A stretch of DNA of 64,000 nucleotides from Nissolia schottii (taxonomy: Eukaryota; Streptophyta; Magnoliopsida; Fabales; Fabaceae), in contig QANU01031716.1 of the NCBI GenBank assembly GCA_003254905.1, positions 186,001 to 250,000 on the forward strand, given 5' to 3'. A model generated the notes under the pieces. It was not told the origin of the DNA, ran no database searches, and saw nothing but the letters and a program-made list of their open reading frames with translations. Positions 11,352 to 23,545 of this stretch are shown piece by piece (the stretch's first letter is position 1; every line of letters starts with the position of its first letter). A program made the position numbers and the translations under genes.

Positions 11352-14300
11352 TCAAATTAAATTAAAGCTAACAAAGTCATTAATGCTAAGTATCAGAGTG
11401 TGGTGGTCTAGGATGAAGGTCAAACGGTCTAGGATGAGGGTCAGATGACGTGTTAGCCTATGATGGATAAGTATATGGGAGCGGGTAAGGATACAATGAT
11501 GGTGGGTAAGAATGTTATAGTGGTGGTGGTGGTGATCAGTAAGGGTGTGATGGTGGTGGATAAGGGTATGGAGGATATGAATATCCATAATGATATAGTA
11601 GTGGATAGTAATTTGGTGGTAGAGGATAAAGAGCAAGTGACAGGTAAGATTGTGGGATAGCAGCATAAATATTAATTGTGGTAGTGGCCTCATACTAAGT
11701 ATTTTTGGTAGCTCAAATGTAATGTGTTAATATTATGAACTCGTTTTCGTCCATCTGCTAATCCAGTTCTTCTTCTATGACGTGGCCTTGAGCCTTAGTT
11801 ATCAACATCAAGTGGCGGTAAAATGTTAGTCATAGAAGGAGGAGCTACTTAAAGTTGTTTTCTTGAAATTCGATCATGCTCCTATAAAGAAGATAGGATA
11901 GTCTCAGCTGATATTTGAAGCTTCTCCATGTTAAATACTGAGTAAGGATAATAGACCAAAGATGTTCTGCAATGTCAGCCTAACAAGTTGAAATATCAAT
12001 AATTATCATCAATAATACAAAATAAATTTAAAAATAAAATAATTGACATGGAACTTACCACAACTCCTAGAGTCGTCGAAGTGCGAGAAATCCAACATCA
12101 AGTTATTTTTTTATACCATTTCATGTACTCTGAACTTACAATAAGAGACATAGACAATGTCCTCTAGCTAAAAATTCGCGTCCTACCATAATCCTAGTAG
12201 GAAATATATTGTTTATGCACATCAAGCCAATATTGGTCTATTTTTTCTTGTAAAGTAATATTATGCAAATGATCTGGTTAATGTGGCTTCCCTAGTATAG
12301 GTTGATCCATATCAGACTGAAACAAAACTCTATCAGGTTGGTGCCACTCAATGATGAAAAAACATATTAAAAGGACCACTGCTCGCTGTTGAAAGCTTTT
12401 TAACATCCTCATCATTATATATATATATACACCCTCCTTTATAGCTTTCAAATCCTTAAGGGATTCAATTGCAGTATAGTTGGGTATAGTCGTATCCACA
12501 AGGAGTTGAATAAAGTCATTCTAGAGTTTGTTAATTAAAAAATATAGTGGATGATTTGTAAATTGATTTTTAACATAAATAAAGTAAACAAAAGATAAAA
12601 TGACAGCGAGTGAAAACCAAATAGGAAAGCCTGTTAGGAATTAACTCGTAATACAGTTCTCATGTATTCATTACTCAATGCATATGAATTATCAATTTCA
12701 TTGATTCCTTGCCACTAATTCTTATCTTGTTCATCTATTTCAAGCATGAAAAGATCACTCGGTTCCCTTTGTCATTTTGTCAATCTCTTGCACAAACTAA
12801 CAAAGCAAACCGATCTATAATTTCAAGTGTTAAAACGACTAATAACCCTAACTCTATTTCTAGCAATTATGAATATTAGATGATTTAATCTAGTTCCAAC
12901 TTAATTAATGCAGTTCTCACTCACAAACAATCAAGTTTCAAGTCATGCTTTAGGTAGGTAATCTAAAACAAGCATTAAGCACAAGATCAAATCATGTAAA
13001 TAATGGAATATTATAGGTTCATATATAAAAGAGTTAAGTGGATACAATCAAACCATAGTACTTGTCAAAATCCCAACAACAAGGGGATTATAAATCCATC
13101 TTATAAGAAGAAATCAAAGAACAAGGTAATGGACGTTCACCATAACACGTTATCACGCCACCATGGTGACTGCCACCGTGCTCCTCCACCTCTCTTGGCT
13201 TCCTTCTATACCTTCCTCTCGGTGCTAAGGCTCTGTTCTCTCAAGTTCTAAATGTATATCAGTGATGAAACTGATGAATCGGATTTGGCCTCCTTTTATA
13301 GATTTTTTCAAGTTCAGACTACTAAGTGGATTGCAGGGGTCGCTAAGCGGCTTAGGTGGTTTAAGGATTGCTTCAGTGTGAAGTTTCTTCAACCTTAAGC
13401 AATTCTAGAAGTCGCTCAGCGGTTTGGTACAGTCGCTCAGCGTATTGGTGTGCACAATAGTTAATAAAATCACGATAACTTTGGATATAGATCTCGGATT
13501 GAGGTGATTCAAATCCCCACTTAAAGCTAAGAGATAGATCTACAACTTTGTAGTTGACATCAAATCGAGATTCAATTTCCATTATGGTGAAAAATCTATG
13601 GCAAAGTCAACATTAATTCCTGTTGTGTAGTTCTTTTGATTCATGCCTCTGATCTATATAGGAAATTGACAAGAATTGCATTATTACACAAAATAAATAT
13701 CCATTCTCTTAACTATACTAAATTTACACAAAAGTGGGGAAATTGGTTAATAAATTCATATAAAACAATGCAAATAAGTGTCATTTTAACCTATGAAAAT
13801 ACTAAAATATGACACTTATCACTCGACTTATTTCTTCCCCTGCCATGCAAAAATTAGGAAGTTCTACCAATATTTCTTCGGTGTATGACTGCCATACAAT
13901 TTAAGAAAAAGTGAACAAAGTTAGTAAAAAAGATGTATATTGAATATGGAATAAGGAAAATACAAATATTTAAAAAATTACTTCATTTTTCTTCAAGTTA
14001 TCGAAGAAATGACAATAATACTGAAGAAAGTGCAGTGGAGAATCTAATAAAAATCTATGGTTATGCTACCTAATTAAAATTTAAATGTAAAACACATGAG
14101 TAAATCATAAAATGCATATTGAATGTGCAATTCGATAAAAATAAACACATAAATAATACTTACTTAAATCTCAATGAACGAAAATGTGCACGATCAGGTA
14201 GATAGTGATTCCAAGTTGCTTCGTGAGTAGGGTCAACAAGTGAAGGGGCAAGATGAGGAAATCTATGCCAAACCCAATACTGGAGAATAGTGCAAGGACA

Positions 14301-14960
14301 TCCAATGTCGGACACATCACAATCAGTAACCTTATATAAGCTAAGGCTGCAGATTCCCAACTATTTGTCCCAACAGTGGCAAAGTCCTCTAAAAGTGGGA
14401 GGAACATAAAATGCACAAATAACCCTAAATGATTTGGAAACAATGTGCCTCTAATAGAATGAAGCAAGCATGCTCGTGCATACTGCCAGACCAAAACATC
14501 ATCAACATTGTCATCAGGCTCATTATTAAGTAACTCAGCTAGCCATGACAAACGAATACGTGATCCAAAATACATACCATGTACTGGTGGATGCGCACCT
14601 AGTAATTATTCACAACGATCCAACAAGTGATCATCATGAGTTCGGCCAATCACAACATGATCATCAATAGGAAGCCTTAAATAATACTAATGTCCTCCAA
14701 TGTCATGGTGCAATCCCCAGTAAGCATATGAAATGTATGTGTTTCAAGGTGCCATTTCTCTACCAGTGCGGTGATCAAATGGTGATCAATAATGCAATAC
14801 CCCACATGGGCAACCCTTACAAAATCAGTCTGCTCTAAATATGGAATGATACAATCTGGAGCCTAATACATAATATCCGATCATGAGCCTCATTCTAATT
14901 ATGTTGTGACACATGACAGTTTTGTAACTCAAGAATAAAAGAATCATCTAGACTAGGGTT
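11352..14960 (-). pseudogene. Plant mobile domain (MAIN/MAIL/PP7L-type) pseudogene, MULE-associated
   Basis: Minus-strand pieces in order: about 14960-14690 encodes PMD N-terminal hallmarks (ALVEKWHLETHTFHMLTGDC then MTLEDISII, followed by a stop); 14575-14160 has LLEDFATVGTNSWESAALAY and, in a shifted frame, YWVWHRFPHLAPSL; about 13920-13826 has ELPNFCMAGEEISR; 12386-12270 has EWHQPDRVLF; and 12000-11352 is a basic then Tyr/Pro-rich tail in broken frames. In the family this domain occurs in MAIN/MAIL nuclear proteins and in proteins captured by Mutator-like and gypsy transposons. It has several stops and frameshifts plus a 1.4 kb insertion at 12387-13821. It sits just downstream of a MULE transposase relic on the same strand, so it probably belonged to the same element. 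Confidence 0.75.
12387..13821 (-). mobile_element. TG...CA element (solo-LTR-like) inserted in the PMD gene
   Basis: The 1,435-bp insert has ends tgttgaaagc and gacacttatca (minus strand: TGATAAGTGTC...CAACA), as expected for LTR termini. It is flanked by ctcgc (12382-12386) and ctcga (13822-13826), a 5-bp target duplication with one mismatch. Leaving out the insert and one flank copy makes the PMD reading frame run through without a shift, which independently supports the boundaries. Inside is AT-rich non-coding sequence with short cgctcagcgg/cgctaagcgg repeats near 13330-13440. No PBS, PPT or coding domain was found, so it is a solo LTR or a very small derivative. Confidence 0.65.
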
Positions 14961-15239
14961 TATATGGTGAACCATCTAATATTTTGTAATATTAAGCATA
15001 TAAATTTAGTATTGATCACTAAAATAATCAAACAAAACAACAACTATTGACAACAAAACAATACATCAAATGTGTTAAACTAAAATAACAAACACATTAA
15101 AAGGTCTTCAAACAAAGCAATACATAAACACATCAAAGATCTTCAAACAAGAAAATACATAAACACAATTAAAGGTCCTCTAATAAAAGTTCAACCAAAA
15201 CAATAAAACATGGCAAACTAGTCCAACTTAATGGTCTAC

Positions 15240-15685
15240 CACCATCATTCACTAAAGCTTGGCAACGACGACTATTATGGCCAGTTTGTCTGGACTGTGA
15301 ACAGTGTTGCATCGAGCATTTCTCAACCCAATCCATCTCATTTCTAATTTTGGTTGACTTAGGTCATCCTTTATCTCTACACAAACTAGGGCCAGGCACT
15401 AATGTCCAATCAGGACCTGGTGCCCATCATGGTTCATCCTTGATGGGCTCCCACGGAGCCTCATAAGCTCGATAAACACTTGCATTTTTATACACATTAT
15501 GCACATATTGATAAGGGTCAATGGTCTTGGAAGAACATGCTGCCAATGCACAAGAGTAAGGAAAGTGCAATGCCTGAAACATGCCACAGTCACACTAACC
15601 TTTTTTGAAGGCTTAAAGTAATTTTTTTACCACTCTCTTGTGTTTGAGGGTTGAATGCCTCTTCAACAAGAAATTTAGTTGTCCT
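15240..15685 (-). pseudogene. Mutator-like (MULE) transposase C-terminal fragment
   Basis: The minus strand, starting at the gap edge, encodes VEEAFNPQTQESGKK, then CDCGMFQALHF...CALAAC, a SWIM-like zinc motif with the usual Cys-His positions changed, then AYEAPWEPIKDE, PKSTKIRNEMDWVEK, and a final CCHC knuckle (CSQSRQTGHNSRRC). This order is that of plant MURA/FAR1-type MULE transposases, which use a DDE catalytic core to excise and insert Mutator elements. The catalytic core would lie in the N gap or beyond. At least two in-frame stops show the fragment is dead. Confidence 0.8.
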
Positions 15686-16628
15686 NNNNNNNNNNNNNNN
15701 NNNNNNNNNNNNNNNNNNNNNNNNNNNNNNNNNNNNNNNNNNNNNNNNNNNNNNNNNNNNNNNNNNNNNNNNNNNNNNNNNNNNNNNNNNNNNNNNNNNN
15801 NNNNNNNNNNNNNNNNNNNNNNNNNNNNNNNNNNNNNNNNNNNNNNNNNNNNNNNNNNNNNNNNNNNNNNNNNNNNNNNNNNNNNNNNNNNNNNNNNNNN
15901 NNNNNNNNNNNNNNNNNNNNNNNNNNNNNNNNNNNNNNNNNNNNNNNNNNNNNNNNNNNNNNNNNNNNNNNNNNNNNNNNNNNNNNNNNNNNNNNNNNNN
16001 NNNNNNNNNNNNNNNNNNNNNNNNNNNNNNNNNNNNNNNNNNNNNNNNNNNNNNNNNNNNNNNNNNNNNNNNNNNNNNNNNNNNNNNNNNNNNNNNNNNN
16101 NNNNNNNNNNNNNNNNNNNNNNNNNNNNNNNNNNNNNNNNNNNNNNNNNNNNNNNNNNNNNNNNNNNNNNNNNNNNNNNNNNNNNNNNNNNNNNNNNNNN
16201 NNNNNNNNNNNNNNNNNNNNNNNNNNNNNNNNNNNNNNNNNNNNNNNNNNNNNNNNNNNNNNNNNNNNNNNNNNNNNNNNNNNNNNNNNNNNNNNNNNNN
16301 NNNNNNNNNNNNNNNNNNNNNNNNNNNNNNNNNNNNNNNNNNNNNNNNNNNNNNNNNNNNNNNNNNNNNNNNNNNNNNNNNNNNNNNNNNNNNNNNNNNN
16401 NNNNNNNNNNNNNNNNNNNNNNNNNNNNNNNNNNNNNNNNNNNNNNNNNNNNNNNNNNNNNNNNNNNNNNNNNNNNNNNNNNNNNNNNNNNNNNNNNNNN
16501 NNNNNNNNNNNNNNNNNNNNNNNNNNNNNNNNNNNNNNNNNNNNNNNNNNNNNNNNNNNNNNNNNNNNNNNNNNNNNNNNNNNNNNNNNNNNNNNNNNNN
16601 NNNNNNNNNNNNNNNNNNNNNNNNNNNN
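15686..16628. other. Assembly gap (run of N)
   Basis: 943 unresolved bases. The gap cuts the MULE transposase relic, so its catalytic domain and possibly a terminal inverted repeat may be hidden here. Confidence 0.99.
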
Positions 16629-17241
16629 TGTAAGATTATTTCATAATCTCATAAAGATTTGGTCCATGTATCTTATAGTGATACTAACTCTAATTAAAGG
16701 GAATCAAGATGATGGCAATTGATTCTGTAAGATATGATAGAGTTAGTGGGGGGTATTTTAGTAAAACCGACCCTCCCCTCTCCCTTATAATTAATATGGC
16801 TTTACTCAAAGAAAAGGTACACGAGTGTTTTTAAGGATTCCAAAGAATTCAGAAAACATTACGGTTTGAGGTCTGCCGCTCTTCTCACCATCAGAAGGGG
16901 TTGTAAGGATCAAAGGAAGAGAGGGGAAAAGAATTTATCAATTCCATCCAATCACGACAATGGATCCGGGTATGTCTCTCGTTCTTAACCTTATTTATAA
17001 TGTGATAATCATAAATTTCAAGATCGTTGTTTCCATGAATTTGTTAATGGAAAATTACAACTTACAGTAACAACTAGTGAGCATCAAATGAGACTTAAGC
17101 GTATTTGGCTATCTAAGGTGTTACACTTTGCCCTTACCCTTCTGGGCAGAAGCTGGTGTTGCCACGGGTTTAGCTGTGGAAACATAGTGGTATGATTAAC
17201 TAGATAGGTGAAAAAGGAAAAAGGAAAAGAGGCACAGATAA
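16629..17241. other. Probable LTR remnant
   Basis: Non-coding. The segment ending at 17125 (gagacttaagcg...ctaaggtgttaca) resembles the last part of the solo LTR ending at 44949 and of the LTR near 28499, suggesting a related LTR 3' end. No PBS or partner LTR is visible; the other end may be in the gap. Confidence 0.4.
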
Positions 17242-18450
17242 TCAGAAAAGAGTTACTACCTTCCGTAGGAGGGTAGTGTCTTTGTGCTTCCTCTTCTTTG
17301 TTGTGGTGTCAACAGATTCAGGAGTCACCAAAATGAAAGATGAGATAATCATCCATAACCTTTGGAAGCAAGTTTTGATAAAGTTGATCCCACCATTGTT
17401 GAAAACGGTTTGTGTCCTCAAGGGTGGTAGCAATTCTACCACTTCAAAACTCCTAAAGATTCGTTGGTGATCCCTTCTCATGCCAAGTAGATCACGGGGG
17501 TTGATGTATGTCCTATTACCAAAACTAGGAATAGAGCTAGTGCATATTGAACCAAACCAAAATGTTTTGCAAAAAATTGGGCATATATGGCTCACGGCTA
17601 GTTTTGGTATAGCAAGAGGTTGGTTTGAAGCCATTGGGAATATCCCTAGCCTTAAGCACAAATAGAAGGTATTCTTGCAAGATTTGAATGTCCCCTTGGG
17701 ATAGGCCAGAAGGGTTGGTCCTAACCCACATTGGCCCTAAGACCTTGGAGGAATAAGGGAAAAACTCAAGGATAGGTTTGACCTTGATCTTAAATAGAGC
17801 AATGGCCAAATCAAATAAAGATGTAGTAATAAGAGGGATGGTCCCATAAATCTTGGTATATTCGAGGGGTAATAGATTTCTGAGACAATCATCAGGAAAG
17901 AGCTCGGAGAAGTAAAGGCTAGCCCAAAGGGGCAACAACCATAAAGGGCTCTGTGTGGTGTGTATAGGCTCATGGTTGTAGAGATAAGCAATAGTTATAG
18001 ACATATTGCGGTAATGAAAAGAAAGAAATAAAGAAGCTAAATTGTAGGTCTTCCCACGCGTGATTGAAACAACAAAATGAGAAGCTTCTTACACCACTTA
18101 TGTAGAGCTGGAGCACAAAAAATACTTACAGAACCAATATAACGGGAAGGCGTGGTGCTCAGCCAGAATGATGTGATCCTGTTGAGAGCTAGCCTTGTAA
18201 AAATTGTTGCAGACAATGTTTCCCTTAACAAAGAGGATATTAGCAGGCTCGGAAAGGTTCTTGTAATCCAAAGCGATGTCATCTCATGCGTTTGGAGGCC
18301 AAGGATGACCGCCACATCCATCAAAGTGGGAGACATGATTCTAAATGGAAACACGAAGGCATTGATGCCAAGATTCCAAAAGTTCAGCAATGTAAAGATC
18401 GGGTTCAAGTTTTTGGGTTGGTCCTTAAGGCCAATGGCAAGCATGTCCCT
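17242..18450 (-). pseudogene. Second plant mobile domain (aminotransferase-like PMD) pseudogene
   Basis: Minus-strand frames at 18444-18037 and 18004-17242 encode FPFRIMSPTLMDVAVILGLQ, a signature of the PMD/'aminotransferase-like' domain (MSPTL-DVA-LGL), followed by HTTQSPLWLLPLWASLYFSELFP. It is a different PMD subtype from the relic at 11-15 kb, whose equivalent motif is MTLEDIS. Frames shift between segments and no intact start-to-stop gene remains. Such genes are commonly carried by plant transposons; no transposase or TIR of its own was found. Confidence 0.6.
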
Positions 18451-18721
18451 AATCTACCAATTCTTCGAATCCCAACCAAGAGTAGGATGGGGTTGTCGGT
18501 ACCACTCAGCGTATTGAAGGCTTGATCTTGGTCAGGTCTTTAGGGATATCTACATGGTCAATATAATAGCAGAACAACAGAACAGGGAGCATCACTACTA
18601 GCTTGTTTGTCTATGAAAGCTAAAACGAATATACATACATCCACAAGTCAATAACAAAGAAACTACTGAGTACTAGGCGAAACAAGGTTGCGGAACCTCA
18701 CCCAAAAACCCTCAACTATCA

Positions 18722-20560
18722 CTAGTGCCATTGGAGCTCCTCGACTGCCTTCAAGGAAGTTTTACGAATCTTGGGCCCCACTAAATTATGATTAAGGTTA
18801 TTTCCTACTAGATTACTCAATATTAGTGAGTTAATCATCATGGTCAAATTGGAAACATTACGAAATAAAACAACTACTGATAGCCTGAAGGTCCAACCGA
18901 TTACGAGCCTCCTAAGAATCGAGAAAATTCCTTTCCTGGGTTGCCCTAAAGATCCCACCCCAAACTTTCCTAACTCAAGATAACATCCCAAACTTTCCTT
19001 ACTCAAAATAACATCATTAAAATTTCTCGCTAGAAACCATGGAGATGACATTTTCCTTTTCAAGTTGCAATGATGATCCTAAAGCAAGTTTCTCAAGTTT
19101 AGAGTTGGACTAGTGTAAATCGACATACAAGTCCAACTAAGTCGATCACAAGATAAATAAAAGGTGACAACTTGGTATGGGAAATCAAAAATAGAAAAAC
19201 AAATCATTGGATAGTTAGTCAATACCCAAATGTCTCCACCCTAACTTCTGCCTTCCTCAATGGCCACTTAAAAAAATCCAAGCCAAGAAAAAATTTGAAA
19301 AAAAAATTAAATTTATACGAATTTTCATGTGTAATATGATTAACGGTCTGTATTTGTTAATGTACTATTACCCCCATATGCCTTTTCCCCTTACATTAGA
19401 AGCACCCAATATGTCCCACACCAATAGTTTAATATTTTGTAAATTCAATGAAAACATACTAGGGGGAATGACGATATACGTTGATCCTGCTCTGTCGAAG
19501 ATAGATCACGTCATCAACTTCACTTCAGTGTTCTCCTTTAATGAGAATGCTACCATGGTGTCCTATCACGAGGAAGAACCACATGCCCACTCTTTGAATA
19601 CACACCTCAAGATCTGATGAAGTCGAAGATAAAGCTTCATTTTGAACAGTAATACATTTTTTCTTCATCTTGGCGTATTAGGTATTGTTAGTCCTCTCAC
19701 CACCTTCGTCGAGCCCACCTTCGTATTTCTGCCACCCTTCAAAACTCTAGAAGAAATTTGTCACTAAACACAATTGATTTCACGGGAGATTGCTACAAAA
19801 CCCTTGCTTTACCACTGTTCACGTGTTTTCCAAGTGGGCTTTTAGTGGCAGCATGAGGTTCACGTGACTTGTCACCATCACTGATTTTGTCTTTTCCCTT
19901 TTTTGCTACTTATGTCCCATTATCGCGTATTTTTGAATTATGACACTTCATAATCGTTTTCCATTCACCCCCCCATTAATGTGATTGTCTACCATTAAAT
20001 AAAATTCGATGATGCTGTCATTTTGAATTGATTGTCATTGACCTTTACATTTTGAATTCATGTCGTTTTCCCATTTAAAGCCTCATGATTGTTGGTCAAA
20101 ATGATATGATTAGGATTTGAATATATTTTTTTGGACGTGGATTAAGATATGAATCTTGCTTAATCAGATATAAATCCAAATTTTGATTTGGCAACTGAAA
20201 TTATGGGATCCCTATAACTGTATTAACTGAAGCGACCCGCCTGCCATGCTAGCTGATGATTTGGTGTGTTTGCACCACTAAGTTGTTTGTGAAGGTGAAA
20301 TAGTGTGTAATGTGCTCAAAGAGATGACACTTGCCATAAATGAGATGCGAACTCTCAAAGATAACATCATGCCAATGATCTTGAATCCACACTTTCTTTT
20401 CCATCGATTTGGAAAGACCAATCTCCACACATGTAAACTTTCCCGTCTCCAGTCTCCACAGACTTCGCATCAATGTTAACTTTAATTGGGCATCCTAAGG
20501 ATAATGCAACTATTTAGATTGCGTCCTCTAAATAATTAAGGTTCAACCCCTCAAAATGAA
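18722..20560 (-). pseudogene. LINE-type non-LTR retrotransposon relic
   Basis: At 20473-20249 the minus strand encodes KFTCVEIGLSKSMEKKVW followed by a segment like the CCHC_4 zinc-knuckle region that ends DUF4283-type LINE ORF1 proteins. At 19063-18722 it encodes PWFLARNFNDV, resembling the APE endonuclease motif (WLLGGDFNDI) but with the Gly-Asp changed. Order and strand fit a LINE. The reverse transcriptase is not found and most of 19064-20248 is unrecognisable, so this is an old relic. Confidence 0.5.
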
Positions 20561-22440
20561 TCAAAATGATAGTATGCTTGAAACAATCATCACTCGGATT
20601 GAAGGAGGATGTTCATTGTTTCAACCACTCAAAAGCTTTTACTACAAATGCCTCGTTCAACAATTGGATAAGGTTTGCTACGCTCTCCTAAAAGACCGTT
20701 CATGGAAGCTTACCCTTCCCGCCCGAGCTTTTAGTATGTGCCAGCATCCTCTGCATGATCTCCTCATCAGTATAAAGCCCCTTCCAAACTATTCCACTAA
20801 CCTCCTTAGCTCTCACTTCCACCTTACTTCCTATGCTATCCTCTTACCCGAAAAGCACCCATAACCCTATTATCTCCCTCTCCATTCTCTCTCACACTCG
20901 CTTGCTCTCTCTCTTTTCACAATTCTATACTATTTAGGCTTGAATACTAATCTAATCTATGTATAAAATATTCTAGCTTTGCTTTTATCCCAAATGAACT
21001 AGTGACAATGGGATCCTATTATCACAAATTTGATTAACTAATCTGATTAATACCACCTGAATCAAACTCACATAGGTATACTCTTGTTTGACTTAATAAA
21101 ATATATTTGTATTTTAATAGTTTGTTATGAAAAGCTTAAGTATGTTATTTTGAATGTAAAAAAAATTTCATTCAAACAAGAGTCTAGCATATTAAATATC
21201 AACAGTTGTTTTATTAATTAAAGTAATTATTATAGTCAACTTTTGATAAAATATCAATTTACTTAAATAATAATATTAAAATATTTGGTTCGATAGACAT
21301 TTTAAAGTTAAGGGGAGTGGTGGTTTGACTACATTAAATATTAGGTTAACTAGATAAAAAATTGTGTTTGGTAAAAATCTAAGAACTAGTCTTAAAAAAA
21401 CTAATTTTAAATTGATGTTTTTTTATCTAATTTTTTCTCATTCCCACCATTTCACTTTTCACTGCTCACAATTTTTTTCAAGTTCATAATTCTTTTTCTT
21501 TTAATTTAAAATGTCTACTCTTATTTCACATTCATCTTATCATATGCTTTCTCTGATTTTCACTTTGAATTATTATCTTTATTATCAAACAATGAACGAA
21601 GACAGAAATAGTTCATGTTAGTAAAATAATTTATCTTGTTACTATTTATAAATTTGTAGATGTTTAATTATTTCTTTTCCATTACACTTCTTCGTTTGTC
21701 ATTTTGGTTTGGGATTATTTACTACTTGCTCCTTGTGCAGTAACTTCAATTCCAACTTTTTTTGCTTATGTTATGCGATTTTGGATTTAAATATGTTTCA
21801 AATTCTATGTGGCATGATGGATGCTATTTTTTTTTATCAACCCGATTTAAATTTTTTTTAAAGCTTTTTTAAGCTACCAAAACACTGTATTTAATAATTT
21901 ATCATTAATTTTATATGAATTTATTTTGTTGATAACTATTAATTTATTTTATTATTTTAACATGATAAATATTGATAATTTATAAAATATTTTACAACTA
22001 ATTTTAAAAATTAGTTGTGAACCAAACATAGTTTAATTAAAAATTAGTTCTTTATTATTTAAGTTCACAAATTTAATTTTATTTTCTACTTAATTAAATT
22101 GATTCTTAAAGTTACCAATCGCCCGTGTGTCTATTATATTTAAAAGCACAAAATTGAAACATCTGTTTGCAAAATAATTTGATCTATGCGAAAAAAAACT
22201 ACCCCGGTTTATAGTCAATCGCAAGTTCAGCTAAATGTTTTGGTTGCAATTCTAAAATATATTTTGGTTAATGTTTTTGATCGATTCAATTGAATTGAAC
22301 GTAATAGTTTTAGGACTTCATAAAAAAATATTACAGATAAGGGAAGAACTGAAGAAGAACTTTAGAGCATAAATATAAGAGTGACAAATATTCTAGTTGA
22401 GCTAATATAGCCCTTGAACCACAAATTCTACGTAATTACA
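20561..22440. other. AT-rich intergenic, no gene seen
   Basis: Very AT-rich with simple T and A runs. I see no coding domain, tRNA or clear repeat boundary. Confidence 0.45.
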
Positions 22441-22449
22441 TAACAATAA

Positions 22450-23545
22450 TGCTAGGTGTACAATATTTTTATTGTCATCGTATTGTTACCATATAGCGTA
22501 CATATGGTATAGTATACATAGCGGCACTGAGTGTACAAACTTTTGCACACATATACACAAACTTTTTTTTTACAAATATGTATAAACATTTTTTACATAC
22601 GAGATCAAATCAAATTGAATCTACAATGCATTAAATAGCAAAAAGTAAATGTCGCAATCTCTCTCCTGTTCCGCACTACTTTAAGTGTGTGAATTCACTC
22701 ACTACCATACACAAACATTTAATAAGCAAATGTACAAACTTTTGACTGACGTGCAGAAACAGAATACCACATAAATGAAATAAAAACGTTGAATAAAAAA
22801 AAATTAATGCTTACATGCACAAACTTTTGAACAACTAGAAACAAGAAACAAAAAATATGATGGAAACAAAAACGAAAACAAAGATGAAGAAGAAAACTTT
22901 TGTGTTCATGTATACAAATTTTTTAACAACAATAGACAATCTTTTCTACACATATGCACAAACTTTTTAACAATTAGAAATGAATACTATGACAGGCACG
23001 AAAACGTAAACAACAATTAAAAAAGGAAACTTTGGAGACAATATGCACAAACTTTTTAGCAACAAAAATGAATACTATGACAGACACAAAAACGAAAACG
23101 ACGATGAAAAAAAAAAACTTTGACGCTCACATACAAAATCTTTTGAACTACCATGGACAAACCTTTTTGCACACATGAACTAAACTTTTGAACAACTTAA
23201 AAAAAATGACGAAAACGAAAATGAAAATTCTGAAATCCATAATATCTTGTTAAGAAGAAAAAATAAAGAAAAATTTATACCAAGATAATGTAGGTGATAA
23301 ATGAAGAAAAACGAACAACAAAAATTGAAAAAAAAAATCAAAGGAAAAAAAACATTAGTGATAAATGAAAAGAAAAAGAAGGGAGAGTGATGGGAGAAGA
23401 GAATGAAAAAAAAGGGAAAGAAACGAAGAAGAGGAGTTTAAGAGGAGGAGAGAATAAAAAAAATAACAGAAAAAGAAGAAGACGAGCGTATGAGACGAGA
23501 GATAAAATGTGCATATAATAATAATGTAATGACAAAAAAATGATG
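22450..23545. repeat. Region of imperfect 'cacaaactttt' repeats
   Basis: The motif (g)cacaaacttttt followed by (a/g)caac and blocks such as atgaatactatgacag(a/g)ca(c)(g)aaaacg recur at irregular spacing, especially 22510-23230, including two related units of about 100 bp near 22950-23110. The end near 23540 (gatgcacacaaaagt) echoes the start. Purine-rich 23230-23500 gives spurious open frames on the minus strand. This is probably a non-autonomous element with internal tandem repeats. Confidence 0.4.

Noticed and set aside
11460..11693. His-rich or Val-rich ORFs (HHHH runs on the minus strand)
   Set aside because: They are out-of-frame readings of a ggtggt repeat; another minus frame gives the Tyr/Pro-rich tail expected for the PMD protein.
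15638..16722. Long plus-strand reading frames over the N run
   Set aside because: They consist almost wholly of unresolved bases and carry no information.
19327..19617. 96-aa plus-strand ORF
   Set aside because: No domain, AT-rich composition and location inside a LINE relic; a chance frame.
22500..23230. CRISPR-like repeated short motif
   Set aside because: Repeats are imperfect, spacing is irregular, no cas genes exist and the genome is a plant's.
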